This document shows, piece by piece, positions 1 through 12,612 of a DNA stretch of 64,000 bases. Both the position numbers and the translations under genes were made by a program. The notes under the pieces are model-generated. The model worked only from the letters and a program-made list of their open reading frames with translations. It did not search any database and was not told the origin of the DNA. The stretch is from Eretmocerus hayati (Eukaryota; Arthropoda; Insecta; Hymenoptera; Aphelinidae), in assembly GCA_029851415.1 (NCBI GenBank), contig CM056743.1, positions 10,470,727 to 10,534,726 on the forward strand, read 5' to 3'. Each line of letters begins with the position of its first letter. The stretch's first letter is position 1.

Positions 1-73
1 ATTATGAGGAAGAGATTTAGAACACCATATACAATCGATCATTCCTTTCACGTGGAATTACTTTGGTAGCTAT

Positions 74-242
74 TTTTTGATTATTTTTTACGTCACGCGT
101 GTGAAAACGTACGAGCTGTCTAGACTCCCAAAGTGACCGTTTTTCACCGGAAACGGCACATAAAATGATGAAAAACTATAATTTTGGGGATTTCGACAGC
201 TTGTACGTTCTCACACGCGGTACATGAAGAATAATCAAAACA
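74..242. repeat. Inverted repeat, probably the core of a foldback element
   Basis: The arms at about 74-120 and 194-242 are imperfect reverse complements. Both carry an ACGT..CGTGTGA-type core followed by a GTACGAGCTGTC-like stretch. The layout (AT-rich outer arms, then a cytosine-rich GTGTGA block) resembles the centre of the Tc1-like foldback at 6631-7429. It may therefore be the middle of a related element whose left half lies outside the window. I see no coding sequence here. Confidence 0.5.
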
Positions 243-607
243 CAGCTAAACTTAGAATTTTTTTCGCTTTACAAGATGCTTTTTCTGAATTGCCATAACT
301 TCATTAGCATTAAAACTTCAGGTGGCTCAATGCTGGAGAAAAATTTTCGAATTCTCTATCTTTTCACCGGTGTGTAGAACCTTCAAGGAGGGTCGGAAAA
401 AATCATCGAAACCTCTAGGAAATTAGTATTTCCCCTGCTCTTTGAGGCACTTCCCACAGAATTTCTGTAAAACGCATAGAACTCCGATCACTGCTGTCTG
501 AAGTTGGCGTGTTTGAGCCTCCACCCGTCGAGAACTTTTGAACGTTACTGTATGCATCCAAAGAAATTTTTTAGAAGTTCTGTAAGCCTCCACTTCAATC
601 TCTACGT

Positions 608-3600
608 TCATGGTAATTTTATGACAATGACTTTCCAAATCCTCTCCATAACACTATGCAACCTTATTTCCAAGATACCGTTGTTCATGTGAAGATGTGA
701 ATTCTTGATGAAACAAAAATTCTTAACTGCTTCCTCAGGTATTAGGCGAGTATTCGAGGATACTTTAAATTTTAATATCACAGGAGTTGTTCCATTGAAT
801 TCGATGTGCACACCACCATCTAGTTGTTTGCAAGACTGTCAGTTATCGGTGTAAGAAATCAGAAATTGCGTAAAATAGATTCTTCGAGAATTATAGTCAC
901 GTAAGATTTGAATCGGCGGAAAATGTAGATTGTCTATTATAATTCGCGATGTACGTTCCATTCACTAACATGCTCAACTCTTCACATAATAAATAAAATG
1001 CTAAACTCGATTGATTTAAGCTTCGATTGGGTTTTGCCAAAAATTTCGACCAGCTCATGTGAATCATTTAAACCAGCTCATAAGAATTAACTTCGAATGA
1101 GATGAAGTCTATAATAACCAAAATACTAAATTCACGAAGTGCAACTTGACGTATCAGTCGAAGCTTTGGCGGGAACAAAAGAACAGGACAGATTTGTTTG
1201 TAATAAAAATGTAATAAGAACAGGCTCTGCACATAAACCCAAGGTGTAATTGTCCGAGATTCAGATCTCAAAACTTTGGATCTGAAGTTGAAGGTATTAG
1301 GAGCTGGACCAAGGGCGGTTGTGGCTTTGTCGAGATCTATGAATCATTATGATGTACAAAGTATGGATTGGTCGCGATGCAATATTTGGGTGGATTTGAC
1401 CAGATATCGGCAAGTGAGAGTGACATTCATTTTTGTGTATAATTTTGACGACCATGCGGCTATGTGATTGAACTCACCTTTGGATCGTTGATTTGGTCGT
1501 CGTCTTCTGACATATCTTCTCCTGGCTCGGGTTCATCTCCCATCGTAGCATAGTATTCATCAACGTTGGCTCGAACGTGATTTCGAGTATCGTTGGCAAG
1601 CCCGTCATCTGAAGAGTCGCAGGAGTGTGAATCATCGGCGCTATTTCGTGATTCATCTGAAGATTCGGCTGAGGAGTCGGATGCAGACTGCTCGACTGAG
1701 CTATCCGACATTTCGTCAGAAGAGATCTCGGAAGAGGTGCTATCACGCAACTCTTGCTGATCCGGAGAATGTGATGATGGAGCTGATGCACAATCTATCT
1801 CATCTCTTGCAGGCACAGATTCAAGGTCGACGGAACAGCTAGCGTCGTCTGCGCTCTTTCAAAATCGGAGAAGGGTCATTGTAAACGGGTACACAAAGTT
1901 TTCTTTACATTAATAAATCAGATCCAAAAATTACCGATTGGTTATCAACGGCAAAGTTGCTTCTTTCATGATGAGTCAACAAGACCAATGGCGAATCACG
2001 TATTCCAAGTAGATTGTCAGCCTGATCTCGAATTATTTCAATCGATGAATCTGATGAAGAACCCTCTCCGTCACTAAACTCATCATCGCAGTCAGATGAA
2101 TCATCGTAATCAGATGAGTCCTCTGTCTTGTAATTGGCGATGAATTCCTGTAAGAACGAGTAGTCATAGTACTTTTTAAATATATTTTATACTATGATGG
2201 AAAAGTGGGACCCGACAGCGAACAATCGTATGCACAAATCAGCGGCGATATACCAAATTAACGATCCTCTTCGATATCAACAGTATATAAATTCTTGGTA
2301 AGATTTTCAATAAGGCGGACTTAACATTTTCTACACAGGAAAATTTTCTCAACATCCACAGAAGGATTTAAAATTTCAGTACGAAATCGCAAAGTTTCTC
2401 ATTAGTCCGACAAGTACACTTGTATTGGTTTGTGTATTTTTAAATATAGTTCGAAAAAAAATTCCTTGGGAAAATCATCAACAACAATGCAATGCTGATA
2501 TGAATCAGACCTATCCGGTTTCGGCCTTTCGAATTGAAAAATCGTGTCCAATTGTGGTTATCATCTCGATCATCCAATTGTTGTTATCATCTCGATATTT
2601 TTAGACTTTTCCAAATAGTGAAGGAACGTTGAATTAGGGCCTGTCCATATTGTCATCGAATCTTGCGTTTTTCTGTGACACGGTGTGACAAGAAAAACGC
2701 TGGTGTGTCGCAGAAGCGCTGCTGGAAAAACGCAAGATCTCGCTCCTGCGTCACAGAGAGACGCAAGGATTTGCATTGAGCTGATTGGCTATACCCGAAT
2801 AAACAAATTATAAATTCGAGCATAAAATCTTCTCGGCCCATCCGCGCTAATGGGCTACTCTCATAAACGTATCATAAAATCTTTTCCGCAATTTTCCAAG
2901 TAATTGAAATAATGAAAAATTGATACTTTGAATTTGACTATTTGATTACTGGTATCAAGACGATCTTTTAGAAACTTGAATGGAAGAAATTGGACCACTT
3001 TCAGTATCAATTTATCAATTGAAATGATGATGCTGCTTATGACTTGTGATACTAGAAGTGGTCCAATTTCTTCCATTCAAGTTTCTAAAAGATCGTCTTG
3101 ATACCAGTAATCAAATAGTCAAATTCAAAGTATCAATTTTTCATTATTTCAATTACTTGGAAAATTGCGGAAAAGATTTTAAAATATGTTTACGAGGGTA
3201 GCTCATTAACGCGGATGGGCCATCGGCAGCTGCCGCTCAATGCAAAATCCTTGCGTTTCTCTGCAATGTGACACAGGAGCGCCAGCAAATACGCATAGTT
3301 GCGGACGTGCCGCGGACAATAGGTGAGCAATGAGTGTAATCTGCAAATCGCGGGAAAGCCGGGGGTAAACCAACCAGGTATAAGTATATCTGCTTGAGCC
3401 ATCGCGCCCGGCACCGGCAAGCCTCAAACTCGAGCTAGCTAATCTGGCAGAGCCATCTTGCTCCGCTCAAACGGAGCTGACCGGTTGCCTTGGATATTAG
3501 AAAATATTGAAATAAAAACGATGCTAACTTTACATTGGATGTTTTCCAAAAGTTGCAAGCGCTGGCCATGGTTGAAAGTTCAATAACGCGGAGTGTGAAT

Positions 3601-5448
3601 CATCATTTGTGTACGGGCCAGGGGATTGAAATCTCGAAAAATGCTTCTGATTAAGCCCATACGCGCATAATGATGCAATTATTATTCATGATTCAAGGCA
3701 ATTTTCTTCATTTTGAGAGTCAATACGACTGTTCTGTGGAATTATTGAGTTTTTAATACGATTTGGGGTTAAATATGGCTAACAATCCCCAATTATTCGT
3801 CTGTGCATGTCACAACGACAGAAAATGCTCCAATTTACTAAAATTGCAGAATGGATTTTTGTACTTAACATTTTACTTGCGCCGATGAATTGGTCAAATT
3901 GTCAAGATGCGTGTGTGGAAATACTGACATAATATACCCAGTGAACACCATGTAGGGGGCGATCACTTAGCGATAACCTGTTTTTTATCGCTAAGTTAAC
4001 TTCCTGGCGATGATCGCACGGAAGATCACTTAAAGTTCACTTAAAGTCCACTTAAAAATTCTCCCGCGCGAGAGAGCGGTTTTCCCGGGCGAAGATCACT
4101 TTAAGTGTACTTTAAGAGCACTTTTACAAATCGTGCGCGCGTTTTCATCGCGCTCGTTTGCATTCCTCCCGTGCTCCTCGTGCCGGCATCGTCTCCTCGC
4201 ATATTGTCTGCGTCTGTGCCCCGCGGTCGACCTGGCCATATCAACCACGTCCTGAGGCTGTCACGTCAACACCAATTCAGTGTTTTTTGTGTTCTGCGAC
4301 TAATTTGTGGCAGCATAATCATTGTCACACGTATTCACGTGTGTCTAACCCTCGTCGCCGGCATCAAGGTGCTAGCTCTAACACGCCGTCGTCACCTCCT
4401 GGGGACGCGGCCACTGCTGTATTTGGGATTGTCATCACATCAGTAAGCACCACAAAAACCATCACCGAGGATTTTTCGGATTTGGATCTGCAGTCGTCAA
4501 AGAAAATTAGCAACGAGCCAGCTGATCCATCAAGTGCTGTGTGCCTCGACCTCGCTGTCGTCGAGTGATTCTCAACGCATCATCTTCGAGGACTCCGTGG
4601 CCGCATCAGACCTTGAGTATTTACCACATTTTCACCGCGCTTCTTTTCATCCCCAGATGATTTAATTAAAATTAAGACCAAGACTTTTGCAGATTTTTCA
4701 TGTATTTCTATTGTTAGCAACTTTTTCGTACTTTATTCCACTAACTTTGGCGTATTTTGATCATAATGTTTGATTCTAATCGACCCAATCCTCTTGGTTC
4801 AATCAAGGCCAGTGACTAAGTTCTATGTATGCATGTCTGGATAAATTTCATTGTCCTTTTTATATAGATTGACTAACTTGTTGCTTCTGAATGTTTGATG
4901 ATCCCTCTACCAGGATTATAGATGAGGATCATCTTCATTCAAGCCTTTATTTTCCAAGTAAAAAATTGTATTGGGTGCCATATCTTGATGATATCAATGT
5001 TAACTAAAATTATTATGAATAAACTATATGAATCGTAAATCCCAGGAATTAGCATTTTTACTGTAATTAGTATTTTTTTCATGAAAAAAATATGAATTCA
5101 TACAATATTCCTGGTTCCCTAAATGTAATCAAAAAGTCATCTTCCGCGCGATTATCGCACGCGCGATGACTTTTAGGTCCGGTACAGTGTACTTCAAGTC
5201 CACTTAAAGTGATCTTAAAGTGTACATCGCGATTATCGCAAATATCGGAGATTACTTGAAAAAGTGCACTTTAAGTTCACTTTAAGTACACATGGTGTTC
5301 ACTGGGATAGTTACGAGCGTACCCATAAAAAGTTTCAGAAGTGTTTGAGTTGGATTCAACATACCTGCAGTTTCTTAAATTCTTCGGCTGTTTTCCGCTC
5401 CTTACGAACTTGTGCCAGCTTACGATTCCTCTTCGTCGATTTTGGCAT
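608..5448 (-). CDS. Four-exon gene for a basic/acidic protein of unknown function
   Basis: Predicted exons on the minus strand: 5448-5365, 2147-1935, 1855-1478 and 835-608, all joined in phase 0, giving about 300 residues and a stop. Exon 1 begins MPKSTKRNRKLAQVRKERK, strongly basic, and ends at a CAG/GTATGT donor. Exon 2 follows a good CTTACAG acceptor and is rich in Ser and Asp. Exon 3 continues an acidic Ser/Asp/Glu run and ends AAG/GTGAGT. Exon 4 (about 75 residues, with an EFNGTTPVILKFKV segment) is less certain because its acceptor (CTGACAG) is weaker. The alternating basic and acidic composition suggests a nuclear protein, but I recognise no family. Intron 1 (3.2 kb) contains a terminal-inverted-repeat element and a palindrome. 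An upstream 63-codon frame (5879-5688) could be an upstream ORF or an alternative first exon. Confidence 0.6.
2700..3312. repeat. Long imperfect palindrome (foldback) in intron 1
   Basis: The arms at about 2700-3000 and 3055-3312 are reverse complements around a central spacer of about 55 bp. The inner 165 bp of each arm are nearly identical, including the TGGAAGAAATTGGACCACTT block. The outer parts match more loosely and the left arm carries an extra stretch near 2780-2835. This is the structure of a foldback or MITE-type element. No open frame of note lies inside it. Confidence 0.75.
3937..5306. mobile_element. 1.37-kb non-autonomous element with terminal inverted repeats
   Basis: The left end CCCAGTGAACACCATGT (3937-3953) is matched in reverse complement at the right end (5290-5306). 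The trinucleotide ATA flanks both ends, a possible 3-bp target duplication. Inside both termini are many copies of a short CACTTAAAGT/ACTTTAAGT motif, as subterminal transposase-binding repeats often look. A 136-codon frame at 4158-4568 has no recognisable domain and I do not treat it as a gene. The superfamily is not clear: PIF/Harbinger has 3-bp targets, but ATA is not its usual TWA. The element sits in an intron of the minus-strand gene. Confidence 0.7.
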
Positions 5449-6628
5449 CGCGAGGCCATTTTTTTCCATTGGAGATAAGGACCTCTTTTGAGTTGGTGAC
5501 GGATAGTTCCTGCCATTTTCTGGAGAGTATTTCCTCAGTGAGCTACATCGGCGTGCAATTTACACAATTTGCTATTTTGTATGCACTGTTACACCATGTG
5601 TCTATCACTATTGAGCGTAGCTCGTCACGAGACGCGGCATGCGGAAATTAGAAAAAACGCTAACGATCTTGCTGTTTTGTTGATTCATCAATGTAAAATC
5701 AATGACACAATGTGGATATCTAGGCTTGAGGTGAATTGAGGAACCACAGTACGTCGAGCGGCTCCAAAATGCTCTGCTCCGAAAATCTTGTCAGCAATGG
5801 CACATTTTACGCGAACGATCGAGCTGGTATCCACGACAAATTTTTCACAGTTCACTATTTTGGAATTACCGATTTCCATTATCTTGATAATTGATTAAAT
5901 GAATACAAAATGTGTGATGTATGGCAACAGTGATAATTTCAATATAATATGACGGGTTGGTGCAACCACCTGCAACCTGCACCTGACTACACTTGACTCA
6001 CACTTGCTCACACTGCTCCGATATTAAACGTCGCGGGAGTAAGAGCATTGTTGAGTTGCGTGAGTGACGCGAGGAGGCGCTGGGATACCTCTGAAGGATA
6101 CTCCGCGTTAAACACTATGAGACACTCGATTAGACACTGAATAGGTACCGCGTATGGTTGCACTACCAACTGATGTACTGTATATATTCGATAAATATCA
6201 TCATTACAGTTGATAATCGAGAAGTGTAACTAACTCAAAGATAGATAAACCATTCATGTCCTGGAGGATTATTGTAATTCGAGAAAAAAAAATTTCAAAA
6301 ATTATCTGAATTGAGCTTGCAAACAACCCCTGAACTCGAATGATCACTATTATAATTTATATTGTGAATGGAATCCCTCGAACACTTACTATACGGCACG
6401 GCGCATACGTCATCGCAATTAGTATGCTTCGATAGTGCGCGCACGACTATAAATGTTATTTTTTTACAATGCTATAGTGTGTGTGTGTGTGTGTATATAT
6501 ATCTCGCAGAATGTGTGAGTGAACATTAAATTTAATATTTTCTAGGTTTTTCTATTGAGTAATTTTCACAAGAGGGTATTATCGACAAGAATAAAATGAA
6601 ATGACACCTCATTTAGGATTGCAGAATA
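5449..6628. other. Upstream region of the minus-strand gene; no clear gene
   Basis: Probable 5' flank and promoter of the gene starting at 5448. It holds a short minus-strand frame (5879-5688) with no recognised domain, and a GT/TA microsatellite at about 6477-6500. I see no RNA gene. Confidence 0.4.
6477..6500. repeat. GT/TA microsatellite
   Basis: About eight GT units run directly into a TA run. Confidence 0.85.
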
Positions 6629-6630
6629 TA

Positions 6631-7429
6631 CAGTACCGTGCAAAAATTCCTAATAAACGGCGGTATGAAATCCTGTCTTGCAAAAACGTTGATTGCTCAT
6701 GCTCAGATTGATGTAGAGGAATTTTGAAAAAAGCGTCTCAAAGATGAGGAAAATTGCTAACTTTTTTGTGGTTCTTGATTTTTCTCTCAGCCCTTCTTGG
6801 TACCTCGAATAGCTTATGTAATTTCAAGAATTTCGATAAAAACCCATTTTGACTATGTGGGCTGTATTTTAGACGCTGATGAAGATAGAACAACTTTGCA
6901 AGCATCTTGAAGAGCGGGAAAAATGCCATTCGCAATGATATTTTGATAATTTTTTACGTCGTGCGAATAAGAGTGTGACACTTCTTCAAGTAGCCAAAAC
7001 CGTATTTTTTTGCCATTTTCGGCTGTTTTCACCCGTATTTCATCGAGTAGCCGAGAATCGGGCTACTTTGAGAGCTCCCACACTCTTCTTCGCACGACGT
7101 AAAAAAGAATAAAGAAAATAATTGCAAATGGCATTTTTTTTGCTCATCAAGATAATTCTTGCAAAATTGCTCCATCTCTATCCACAACCAAATTACAGCC
7201 CATGTAGTCAAAACGGTTTTTTCTTCATCGAAATTCTTGAAATTACATCAGTTATTTGAGGTACCAAGAAAGGCTGAGAGAAAAATCAAAAATCACATTG
7301 CGTCAGCATTTTTTCTCATCTTTAAGATGCTTTTTTCAAAATTCCTCTACATCAATCTCAGCTTGAGCAATCAACGTTTCTACAAGAGAGAATTTCATAC
7401 CACCGTTCAGGAATTCTTGCACAGCACTG
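6631..7429. mobile_element. Tc1/mariner-type foldback element, 799 bp
   Basis: The termini read CAGTACCGTGCAAAAATTCC on the left and, in reverse complement, CAGTGCTGTGCAAGAATTCC on the right, both flanked by TA (6629-6630 and 7430-7431). CAGT termini with a TA target are typical of Tc1/mariner elements. The inverted arms are very long (about 350 bp each) and leave only a short unique centre near 6990-7075, so no transposase is encoded. It would have to be moved in trans. Confidence 0.8.
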
Positions 7430-7455
7430 TATATTCCGCACGAGGTACATAATCT

Positions 7456-7551
7456 ATTTTCTAGCCGTCTACGTCGGAAGCGCGATTTTCGAACGAGTCC
7501 TCGCAAAGACTCGTCTAAAGTCGCGCTTCCGACGTAGCACAGCTAGAAAAT
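7456..7551. repeat. GC-rich hairpin
   Basis: TTTTCTAGC and CTACGTCGGAAGCGCGA in the left arm are matched in reverse complement in the right arm (TCGCGCTTCCGACGTAG ... GCTAGAAAA), around a loop of roughly 35 bases. It lies just outside the preceding foldback element. Confidence 0.7.
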
Positions 7552-7778
7552 GTCGTTTGCGACTCGTGCTGCGCACTCGTCACATAATATACTGTTATCG
7601 CTCGAGTACGGAAACGGCGTTTATCCGTCTGTGTAGACCGACGGAAACACGACGTTTTCGAATGGAAGGCGATGAATAGTAAGTAATACCCGATCGTCAG
7701 AATTTCCATTGTATGACAGTTGATGTTCTTCCAACCGCAATAAAATTTCAACAATGAGTTGTAACCTCTAGAAATATA

Positions 7779-8700
7779 CTACCGGTCAAAAGTTTGTGCA
7801 CACCTAAAGAAAAAAATTTCAATTTTGCTCAGTTGACTGATCGGATCTTCTTGGTCCAAAATAACTCTACTTGGGTTCATTTTGTAGCTTTTTTTTGAGC
7901 ACTGAAAGAGCTATTTGGTATTTTTTCCGCGCAGCTCAACAAACTCTTGCAAAAGCAATCTGAAGCCCCGTAGAATTTCACAAAAATCGGGTCATTTACG
8001 CAATCCTCCGTAAGCCTAGCGGGAATTGATGGATTTAGATGATTCGCAAAACATCCAAAAGTAGACGTCAAGAGCTTCAAAATCCGTTTTTGAAGATTAT
8101 TCTTGCTTATTTCTGATCCGAGCTGTCACTGTTTTTGTAAGGGAAGATTTTTCTCGAAATATGGAGCAATCATTGAGAAATTATGATCGGACTCATTTTT
8201 TCACTGGTATACGCACTGATCTTGGTTCCTCTCACCAAAAACACAAAAAAATTTGGAAAAACTCAGAGGAGTACCACCGTGAGCCCGATTCCTTCCCCTT
8301 CCGTGGTTTTTGGGACTCTTCTTCGAGAAAAATCTTCCCTTACAAAAACAGTCACTGCTCGCATCAGAAATAAGCTAGAATAATCTTTAGAACGGACTTT
8401 GAAGCTCTTGACTTCTAGTTTTGAATGCTCTTTGGATCATTTAAATCCATCAATTTCCGCCAGACTTGCGGAGGTTTGCATAATGACTCGATTTTTATGA
8501 AACTCTACAAGGCTTCAGATTGATTTTGCGAAAATGTATTGAGCTGCGCAGAAAAAGTACTAAATAGCTCTTAAAATGCTTGAAAAAAGCTGCAAAATGG
8601 GCCCAAGTAGAGTTATTTTGAACAAAGGAGATCCGAGCATTCGAGTGAGCAAAATCGAAATCAATTTTTGTAGGTGACCACAAACTTTTGACCGGTAGTG
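7779..8700. mobile_element. Tc1/mariner-type foldback element, 922 bp (family B copy 1)
   Basis: The right end is CACTACCGGTC in reverse complement followed by TA (8701-8702). The left end is CTACCGGTCAAAAGTTTGTG after TA, apparently lacking its first two bases (CA). The arms are long inverted repeats of about 370 bp. The centre contains two inverted GTAAGGGAAGATTTTTCTCG blocks. No transposase frame is present. A second member of the same family is at 55857-56782. Confidence 0.8.
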
Positions 8701-8702
8701 TA

Positions 8703-10796
8703 GCTAATTTGATTAAATACGTAGAATATATCAAGGATTCCTGGAACCAGAATCATTTGATCTCGTAAATTGAGACTATCCAGAGATCAGAAGTAAAATT
8801 ATACATCAAGTTTGTTTCAAGAGTCAAGAGATAGATTTGTATTTATGTCAAATTATTATGGCGGTAAACAACGAAAATCATCATGAACATACCCGAGAAT
8901 ATTGCCGAGGTGTCATTATATTATTTGGATATTAATGTGAATAGACGGAATGAATAAAATCCCCGGCCTCGTGAAAAGCAGAAATAAATCTAAAAAATTA
9001 TTTATTTCTTCATCACTTATTTCCCTGTCTCCGAGAATAAGAGTTGGGTAAAAAGTATGGGAAGATCTGACGCCAATGATTCGCAGCCTAATTGCATCTT
9101 CCCTCTTTTATTCTCTCTTTTTATCATAAACAGTACCAAGACATTTGTCTTAATAGAAAAACTTTAATTTTTGAGGTAATACGTAATATCTCCATTTCGG
9201 GTTTCGTACAAAAATTAATAAGAATTCTTAAACTACGAAAAATGAATGCACCAAATTTTTTGATCGAAGCGATTCGACAGCTCCCGAATTTCGAGTAAAT
9301 CGATTGATATACATCGATTTTATGGGGGCGAACACCAAAAATCATCTTTGTGAGACCATCCTTTATTTTCCTAGCTATGTTTTTGGAAGATTATCAGGAA
9401 TATCAATGTATCGTTTTCCTTCGTTACTGTGAGGTAAATGAAACTGTGAAGTCTAAGAACAATCAAAAATCATCTTGATTTAGATTAATTACCAGGATGC
9501 GGTTGGAATTCCATGACTTGTGAGAGCTCGATATCTACAGCTTGAGTTAGAATAATAATCATGAAGAAAAAGAATAAATAAATAAATAAAAAAACAAATA
9601 AAATACTGCGATACAGTGATGATTTCGCCCTTGTCTAATTACACGAGAAGTAAGTACATCCTCATATTAAGTAATTGTTCGCTTCGATGATGAATAATTC
9701 TCAGTTATATCAGTCAGTGAATCCCGATTTGTAGTCACAATGAAAATTTCCCAGTTATTAGTGCTTACTATTAGAAATTATGGTCAAATCTGATATCGTT
9801 ATGTACACTCACCGGACATAATATGTGCACTTTGGAAAAGGCTTTTCGCCCCACAACTGCTATTTGAAATTTTGATACTAGATTCCGATTCTAAAATGTT
9901 GAGCGTGAGGTTGCGATCATCAGAGCCCTCAAGTACGGTCTGATAGAGATTGAAACAACCGCTCAGGGACAAAAAACTTTTTGCGATTTTTGCAGATATT
10001 TTGTCCGGTGAAAGTACTTGAAATTATTTGAAGATGTCGTTTGACAGCTCAAAAGATAATATTTAATTCGATTGGCAATAACTTGAATTAATATGTTATC
10101 ACATATGGACATTGTGCAACGGTGCTATGTATCGTTTACGTAAAGTGTGTTTTAGAAAGCTTACGCGGATTATTCTCAAAGTGTACCAATAACTTGGAAT
10201 ATATCTCCACTTGTCCTGTTTATTCAGGATTCGATTAACTTGGAAATTTTTGTGAATTTAATGAACACGTTCAATGTCAATTTTATCATCTCAGAGTCAG
10301 AATAGAGAGCTTTAGATATCTATAACATGATATATATTGCTTTCTCTAAAGAGAAAGCTTTGTTTTCACCCCAACGAAAATTTGATCAAATTTTTCATTA
10401 AAATCAACATATTCTTCAACAAAATCCCTCTTATCGAAAAAAGCCAACGACCATTCTCTTCCTCTCGCCAAAAGCTATCAAATGTAGGTAACACTTTTCC
10501 TCCTAATGTCCTCCCAAATCTGCCAAAGACTCATCTTTCCACCCCATTTTCCGTGTTTGTGTGTGTGTATGTATGTATGTTGTTTTATATTGGACACGCT
10601 TTCTCTTTTACTATTCGCCTTATCAACTTTTGGCTTTCTACAAGTTGTAGAGAATCCAAATTCTGAGAGCCCAGTGATTTGGCACCTTTCGGCTCCCAGT
10701 CAAATTTGATCCATGGGCTTTTTGAACAAAAAGTGCTCAAATTTCAACTTTTAATACATAAATATCTTTTTCCCACACACTCTCACAACAAATTGA
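8703..10796. other. AT-rich intergenic DNA, no gene seen
   Basis: Only short unsupported frames occur here. There is an A/T-rich simple stretch at about 9560-9602 (AATA-type repeats). Confidence 0.4.
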
Positions 10797-11860
10797 GTCA
10801 CCTAAACTATGATTTTTTCTGCGAGATCTATCGATTGGTTAATACCGAAATTTCATTTGATCTCTACAGATCTCAAATTTTCAAAAAAATCAAAATTTCC
10901 ACCAAAAATTTTTTTTTGAGCCTTTTTAAACCTACCGCATCCAAATTCTGTCTCAACCAACTAATAGATATCATCGAAAAAACCTAAGACTAGATGTCTC
11001 GAATCCTTCTAAAAAGCTCCCTCCAAAAAATAATTCAAAAAATAAAGGAAAATTTCCCTTAATATTCAATTTTTCCTCCTACCTCCCTTCATGACTCATT
11101 TATCTCAATCTTGATGACCTAAACTATGATTTTTTCTGCGAGATCTATCGATTGGTTAAGACCGAAATTTCATTTAATCTCTACAGATCTCAAATTTTCA
11201 AAAAAATCAAAATTTTCACCAAAAATTTTTTTTTGAGCCTTTTTAAACCTACCGCATCCAAATTCTGTCTCAACCAACTAATAGATATCATCGAAAAAAC
11301 CTAAGACTAGATGGCTCAAATCCTACTAAAAAGCTCCCTCCAAAAAATAATTCAAAAAATAAAGGAAAATCTTCCTTAATATTCAATTTTTGCTCCTACC
11401 TTCCTTCATGACTCATTTATCTCAATCTTAATGACCTGAACTATGATTTTTTCTGCGAGATCTATCGATTGGTTAATACCGAAATTTCATTTAATCTCTA
11501 CAGATCTCAAATTTTCAAAAAAATCAAAATTTTCACCAAAAATTTTTCTTTAACCTTTTTAAACCTACCGCATCCAAATTCTGTCTCAACCAACTAATAG
11601 ATATCATCGAAAAAACCTAAGACTAGATGGCTCAAATCCTTCTAAAAAGCTTACTCCAAAAAATAATTCAAAAAATAAAGGAAAATTTCCCTTAATATTC
11701 AATTTTTCCTCCTACCTTCCTTCATGACTCATTTATCTCAATCTTAATATGATTTTTTCTGCGAGATCTATCGATTGGTTAATACAGAAATTTCATTTAA
11801 TCTCTACAGATCTCAACTTTTCAAAAAAATCAAAATTTTTATCAAAAGTTTCTACTGAAA
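10797..11860. repeat. 316-bp tandem repeat, about 3.3 copies
   Basis: Units start near 10806, 11122, 11438 and 11748, each beginning CTATGATTTTTTCTGCGAGA and followed by an AGATCTATCGATTGG segment and an A-rich tract. Spacings are about 316, 316 and 310 bp. The copies differ by scattered substitutions and small indels, and the last is truncated. Frames inside the unit are not conserved as protein. Confidence 0.9.
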
Positions 11861-12358
11861 ATTATAAAATCAGGAGTCATAGAAGAATATCCAAAGGAGA
11901 TTTTCTTAGGATGAGATTTTGCTTTGATGTAAAGTTCGTCAAGTGATCGATGATATTGATAATTTTGAATTGGTATTGAGATTGTGAGAATGTAGCATTT
12001 TTTGACGAATATCTGATTTATGAGATTTATATTGATATTAATAAAGATACAAAAAAGTATAATATAGTTTCAATTATCATGTGGAAAGGAATTTCACATT
12101 ATATTTTTCATACAATTTTAGAATGATGATGGTATGGTTATTCTAATTATCATCATATGACGCTTGGAGAAAGCTTTCTGCTAATCACTTTTAGCAGCGT
12201 ATTTTTTGGTGGGGGAGGGTTAGATTGAATATCTGTGATGGATTGCATTGCTACATACTTATTGTTAGTAGTGCAGAGCAGGGAATGCGTTTTTAGGACG
12301 AGACACATAATTGATGATGACCGTTGAATTTTTGCTCGCGAGCACTCTATCAAAAGTA

Positions 12359-12412
12359 TTTTACATTCGAGTAGCGTGGAAACAAATGTTTCTACGCTAC
12401 TAGCATGTAAAA
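12359..12412. repeat. 54-nt near-perfect hairpin
   Basis: Two 26-nt arms (TTTTACAT..GTAGCGTGGAAACA and its complement) pair with only a few mismatches around a 2-nt loop. The arm length resembles a small MITE or cruciform more than a miRNA precursor, because the loop is so short. Confidence 0.7.
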
Positions 12413-12499
12413 CACATTACGTATCTCGTGTGGAAAAAAGTTTTCCAGCATTCGATTCGTAATAAACTATTAGTTGCTGCAGAAGCGGGCAATAGATGA

Positions 12500-12612
12500 T
12501 TTATGTGTGGGGGAAAAACCCGCGGGGCTGGCCCCAGCGCCGCGCCGTACCGACTGTTGGAGCGCATATAGCCACCAGCTGAAATCGCGGCCCGGCGTGC
12601 GACGCCGGAGAT
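12500..12612. repeat. GC-rich duplicated block, copy 1
   Basis: A GC-rich block containing GGCCCCAGCGCCGCGCCGT, surrounded by AT-rich DNA. It is repeated in the same orientation at about 13833-13935, where GACAGTCG, CCACCTG and GGCCCG-like stretches follow in the same order. Confidence 0.65.

Noticed and set aside
4158..4568. 136-codon frame inside the terminal-repeat element
   Set aside because: No domain, composition follows the local GC-rich patch, and another frame overlaps at the same length; not enough for a transposase remnant.
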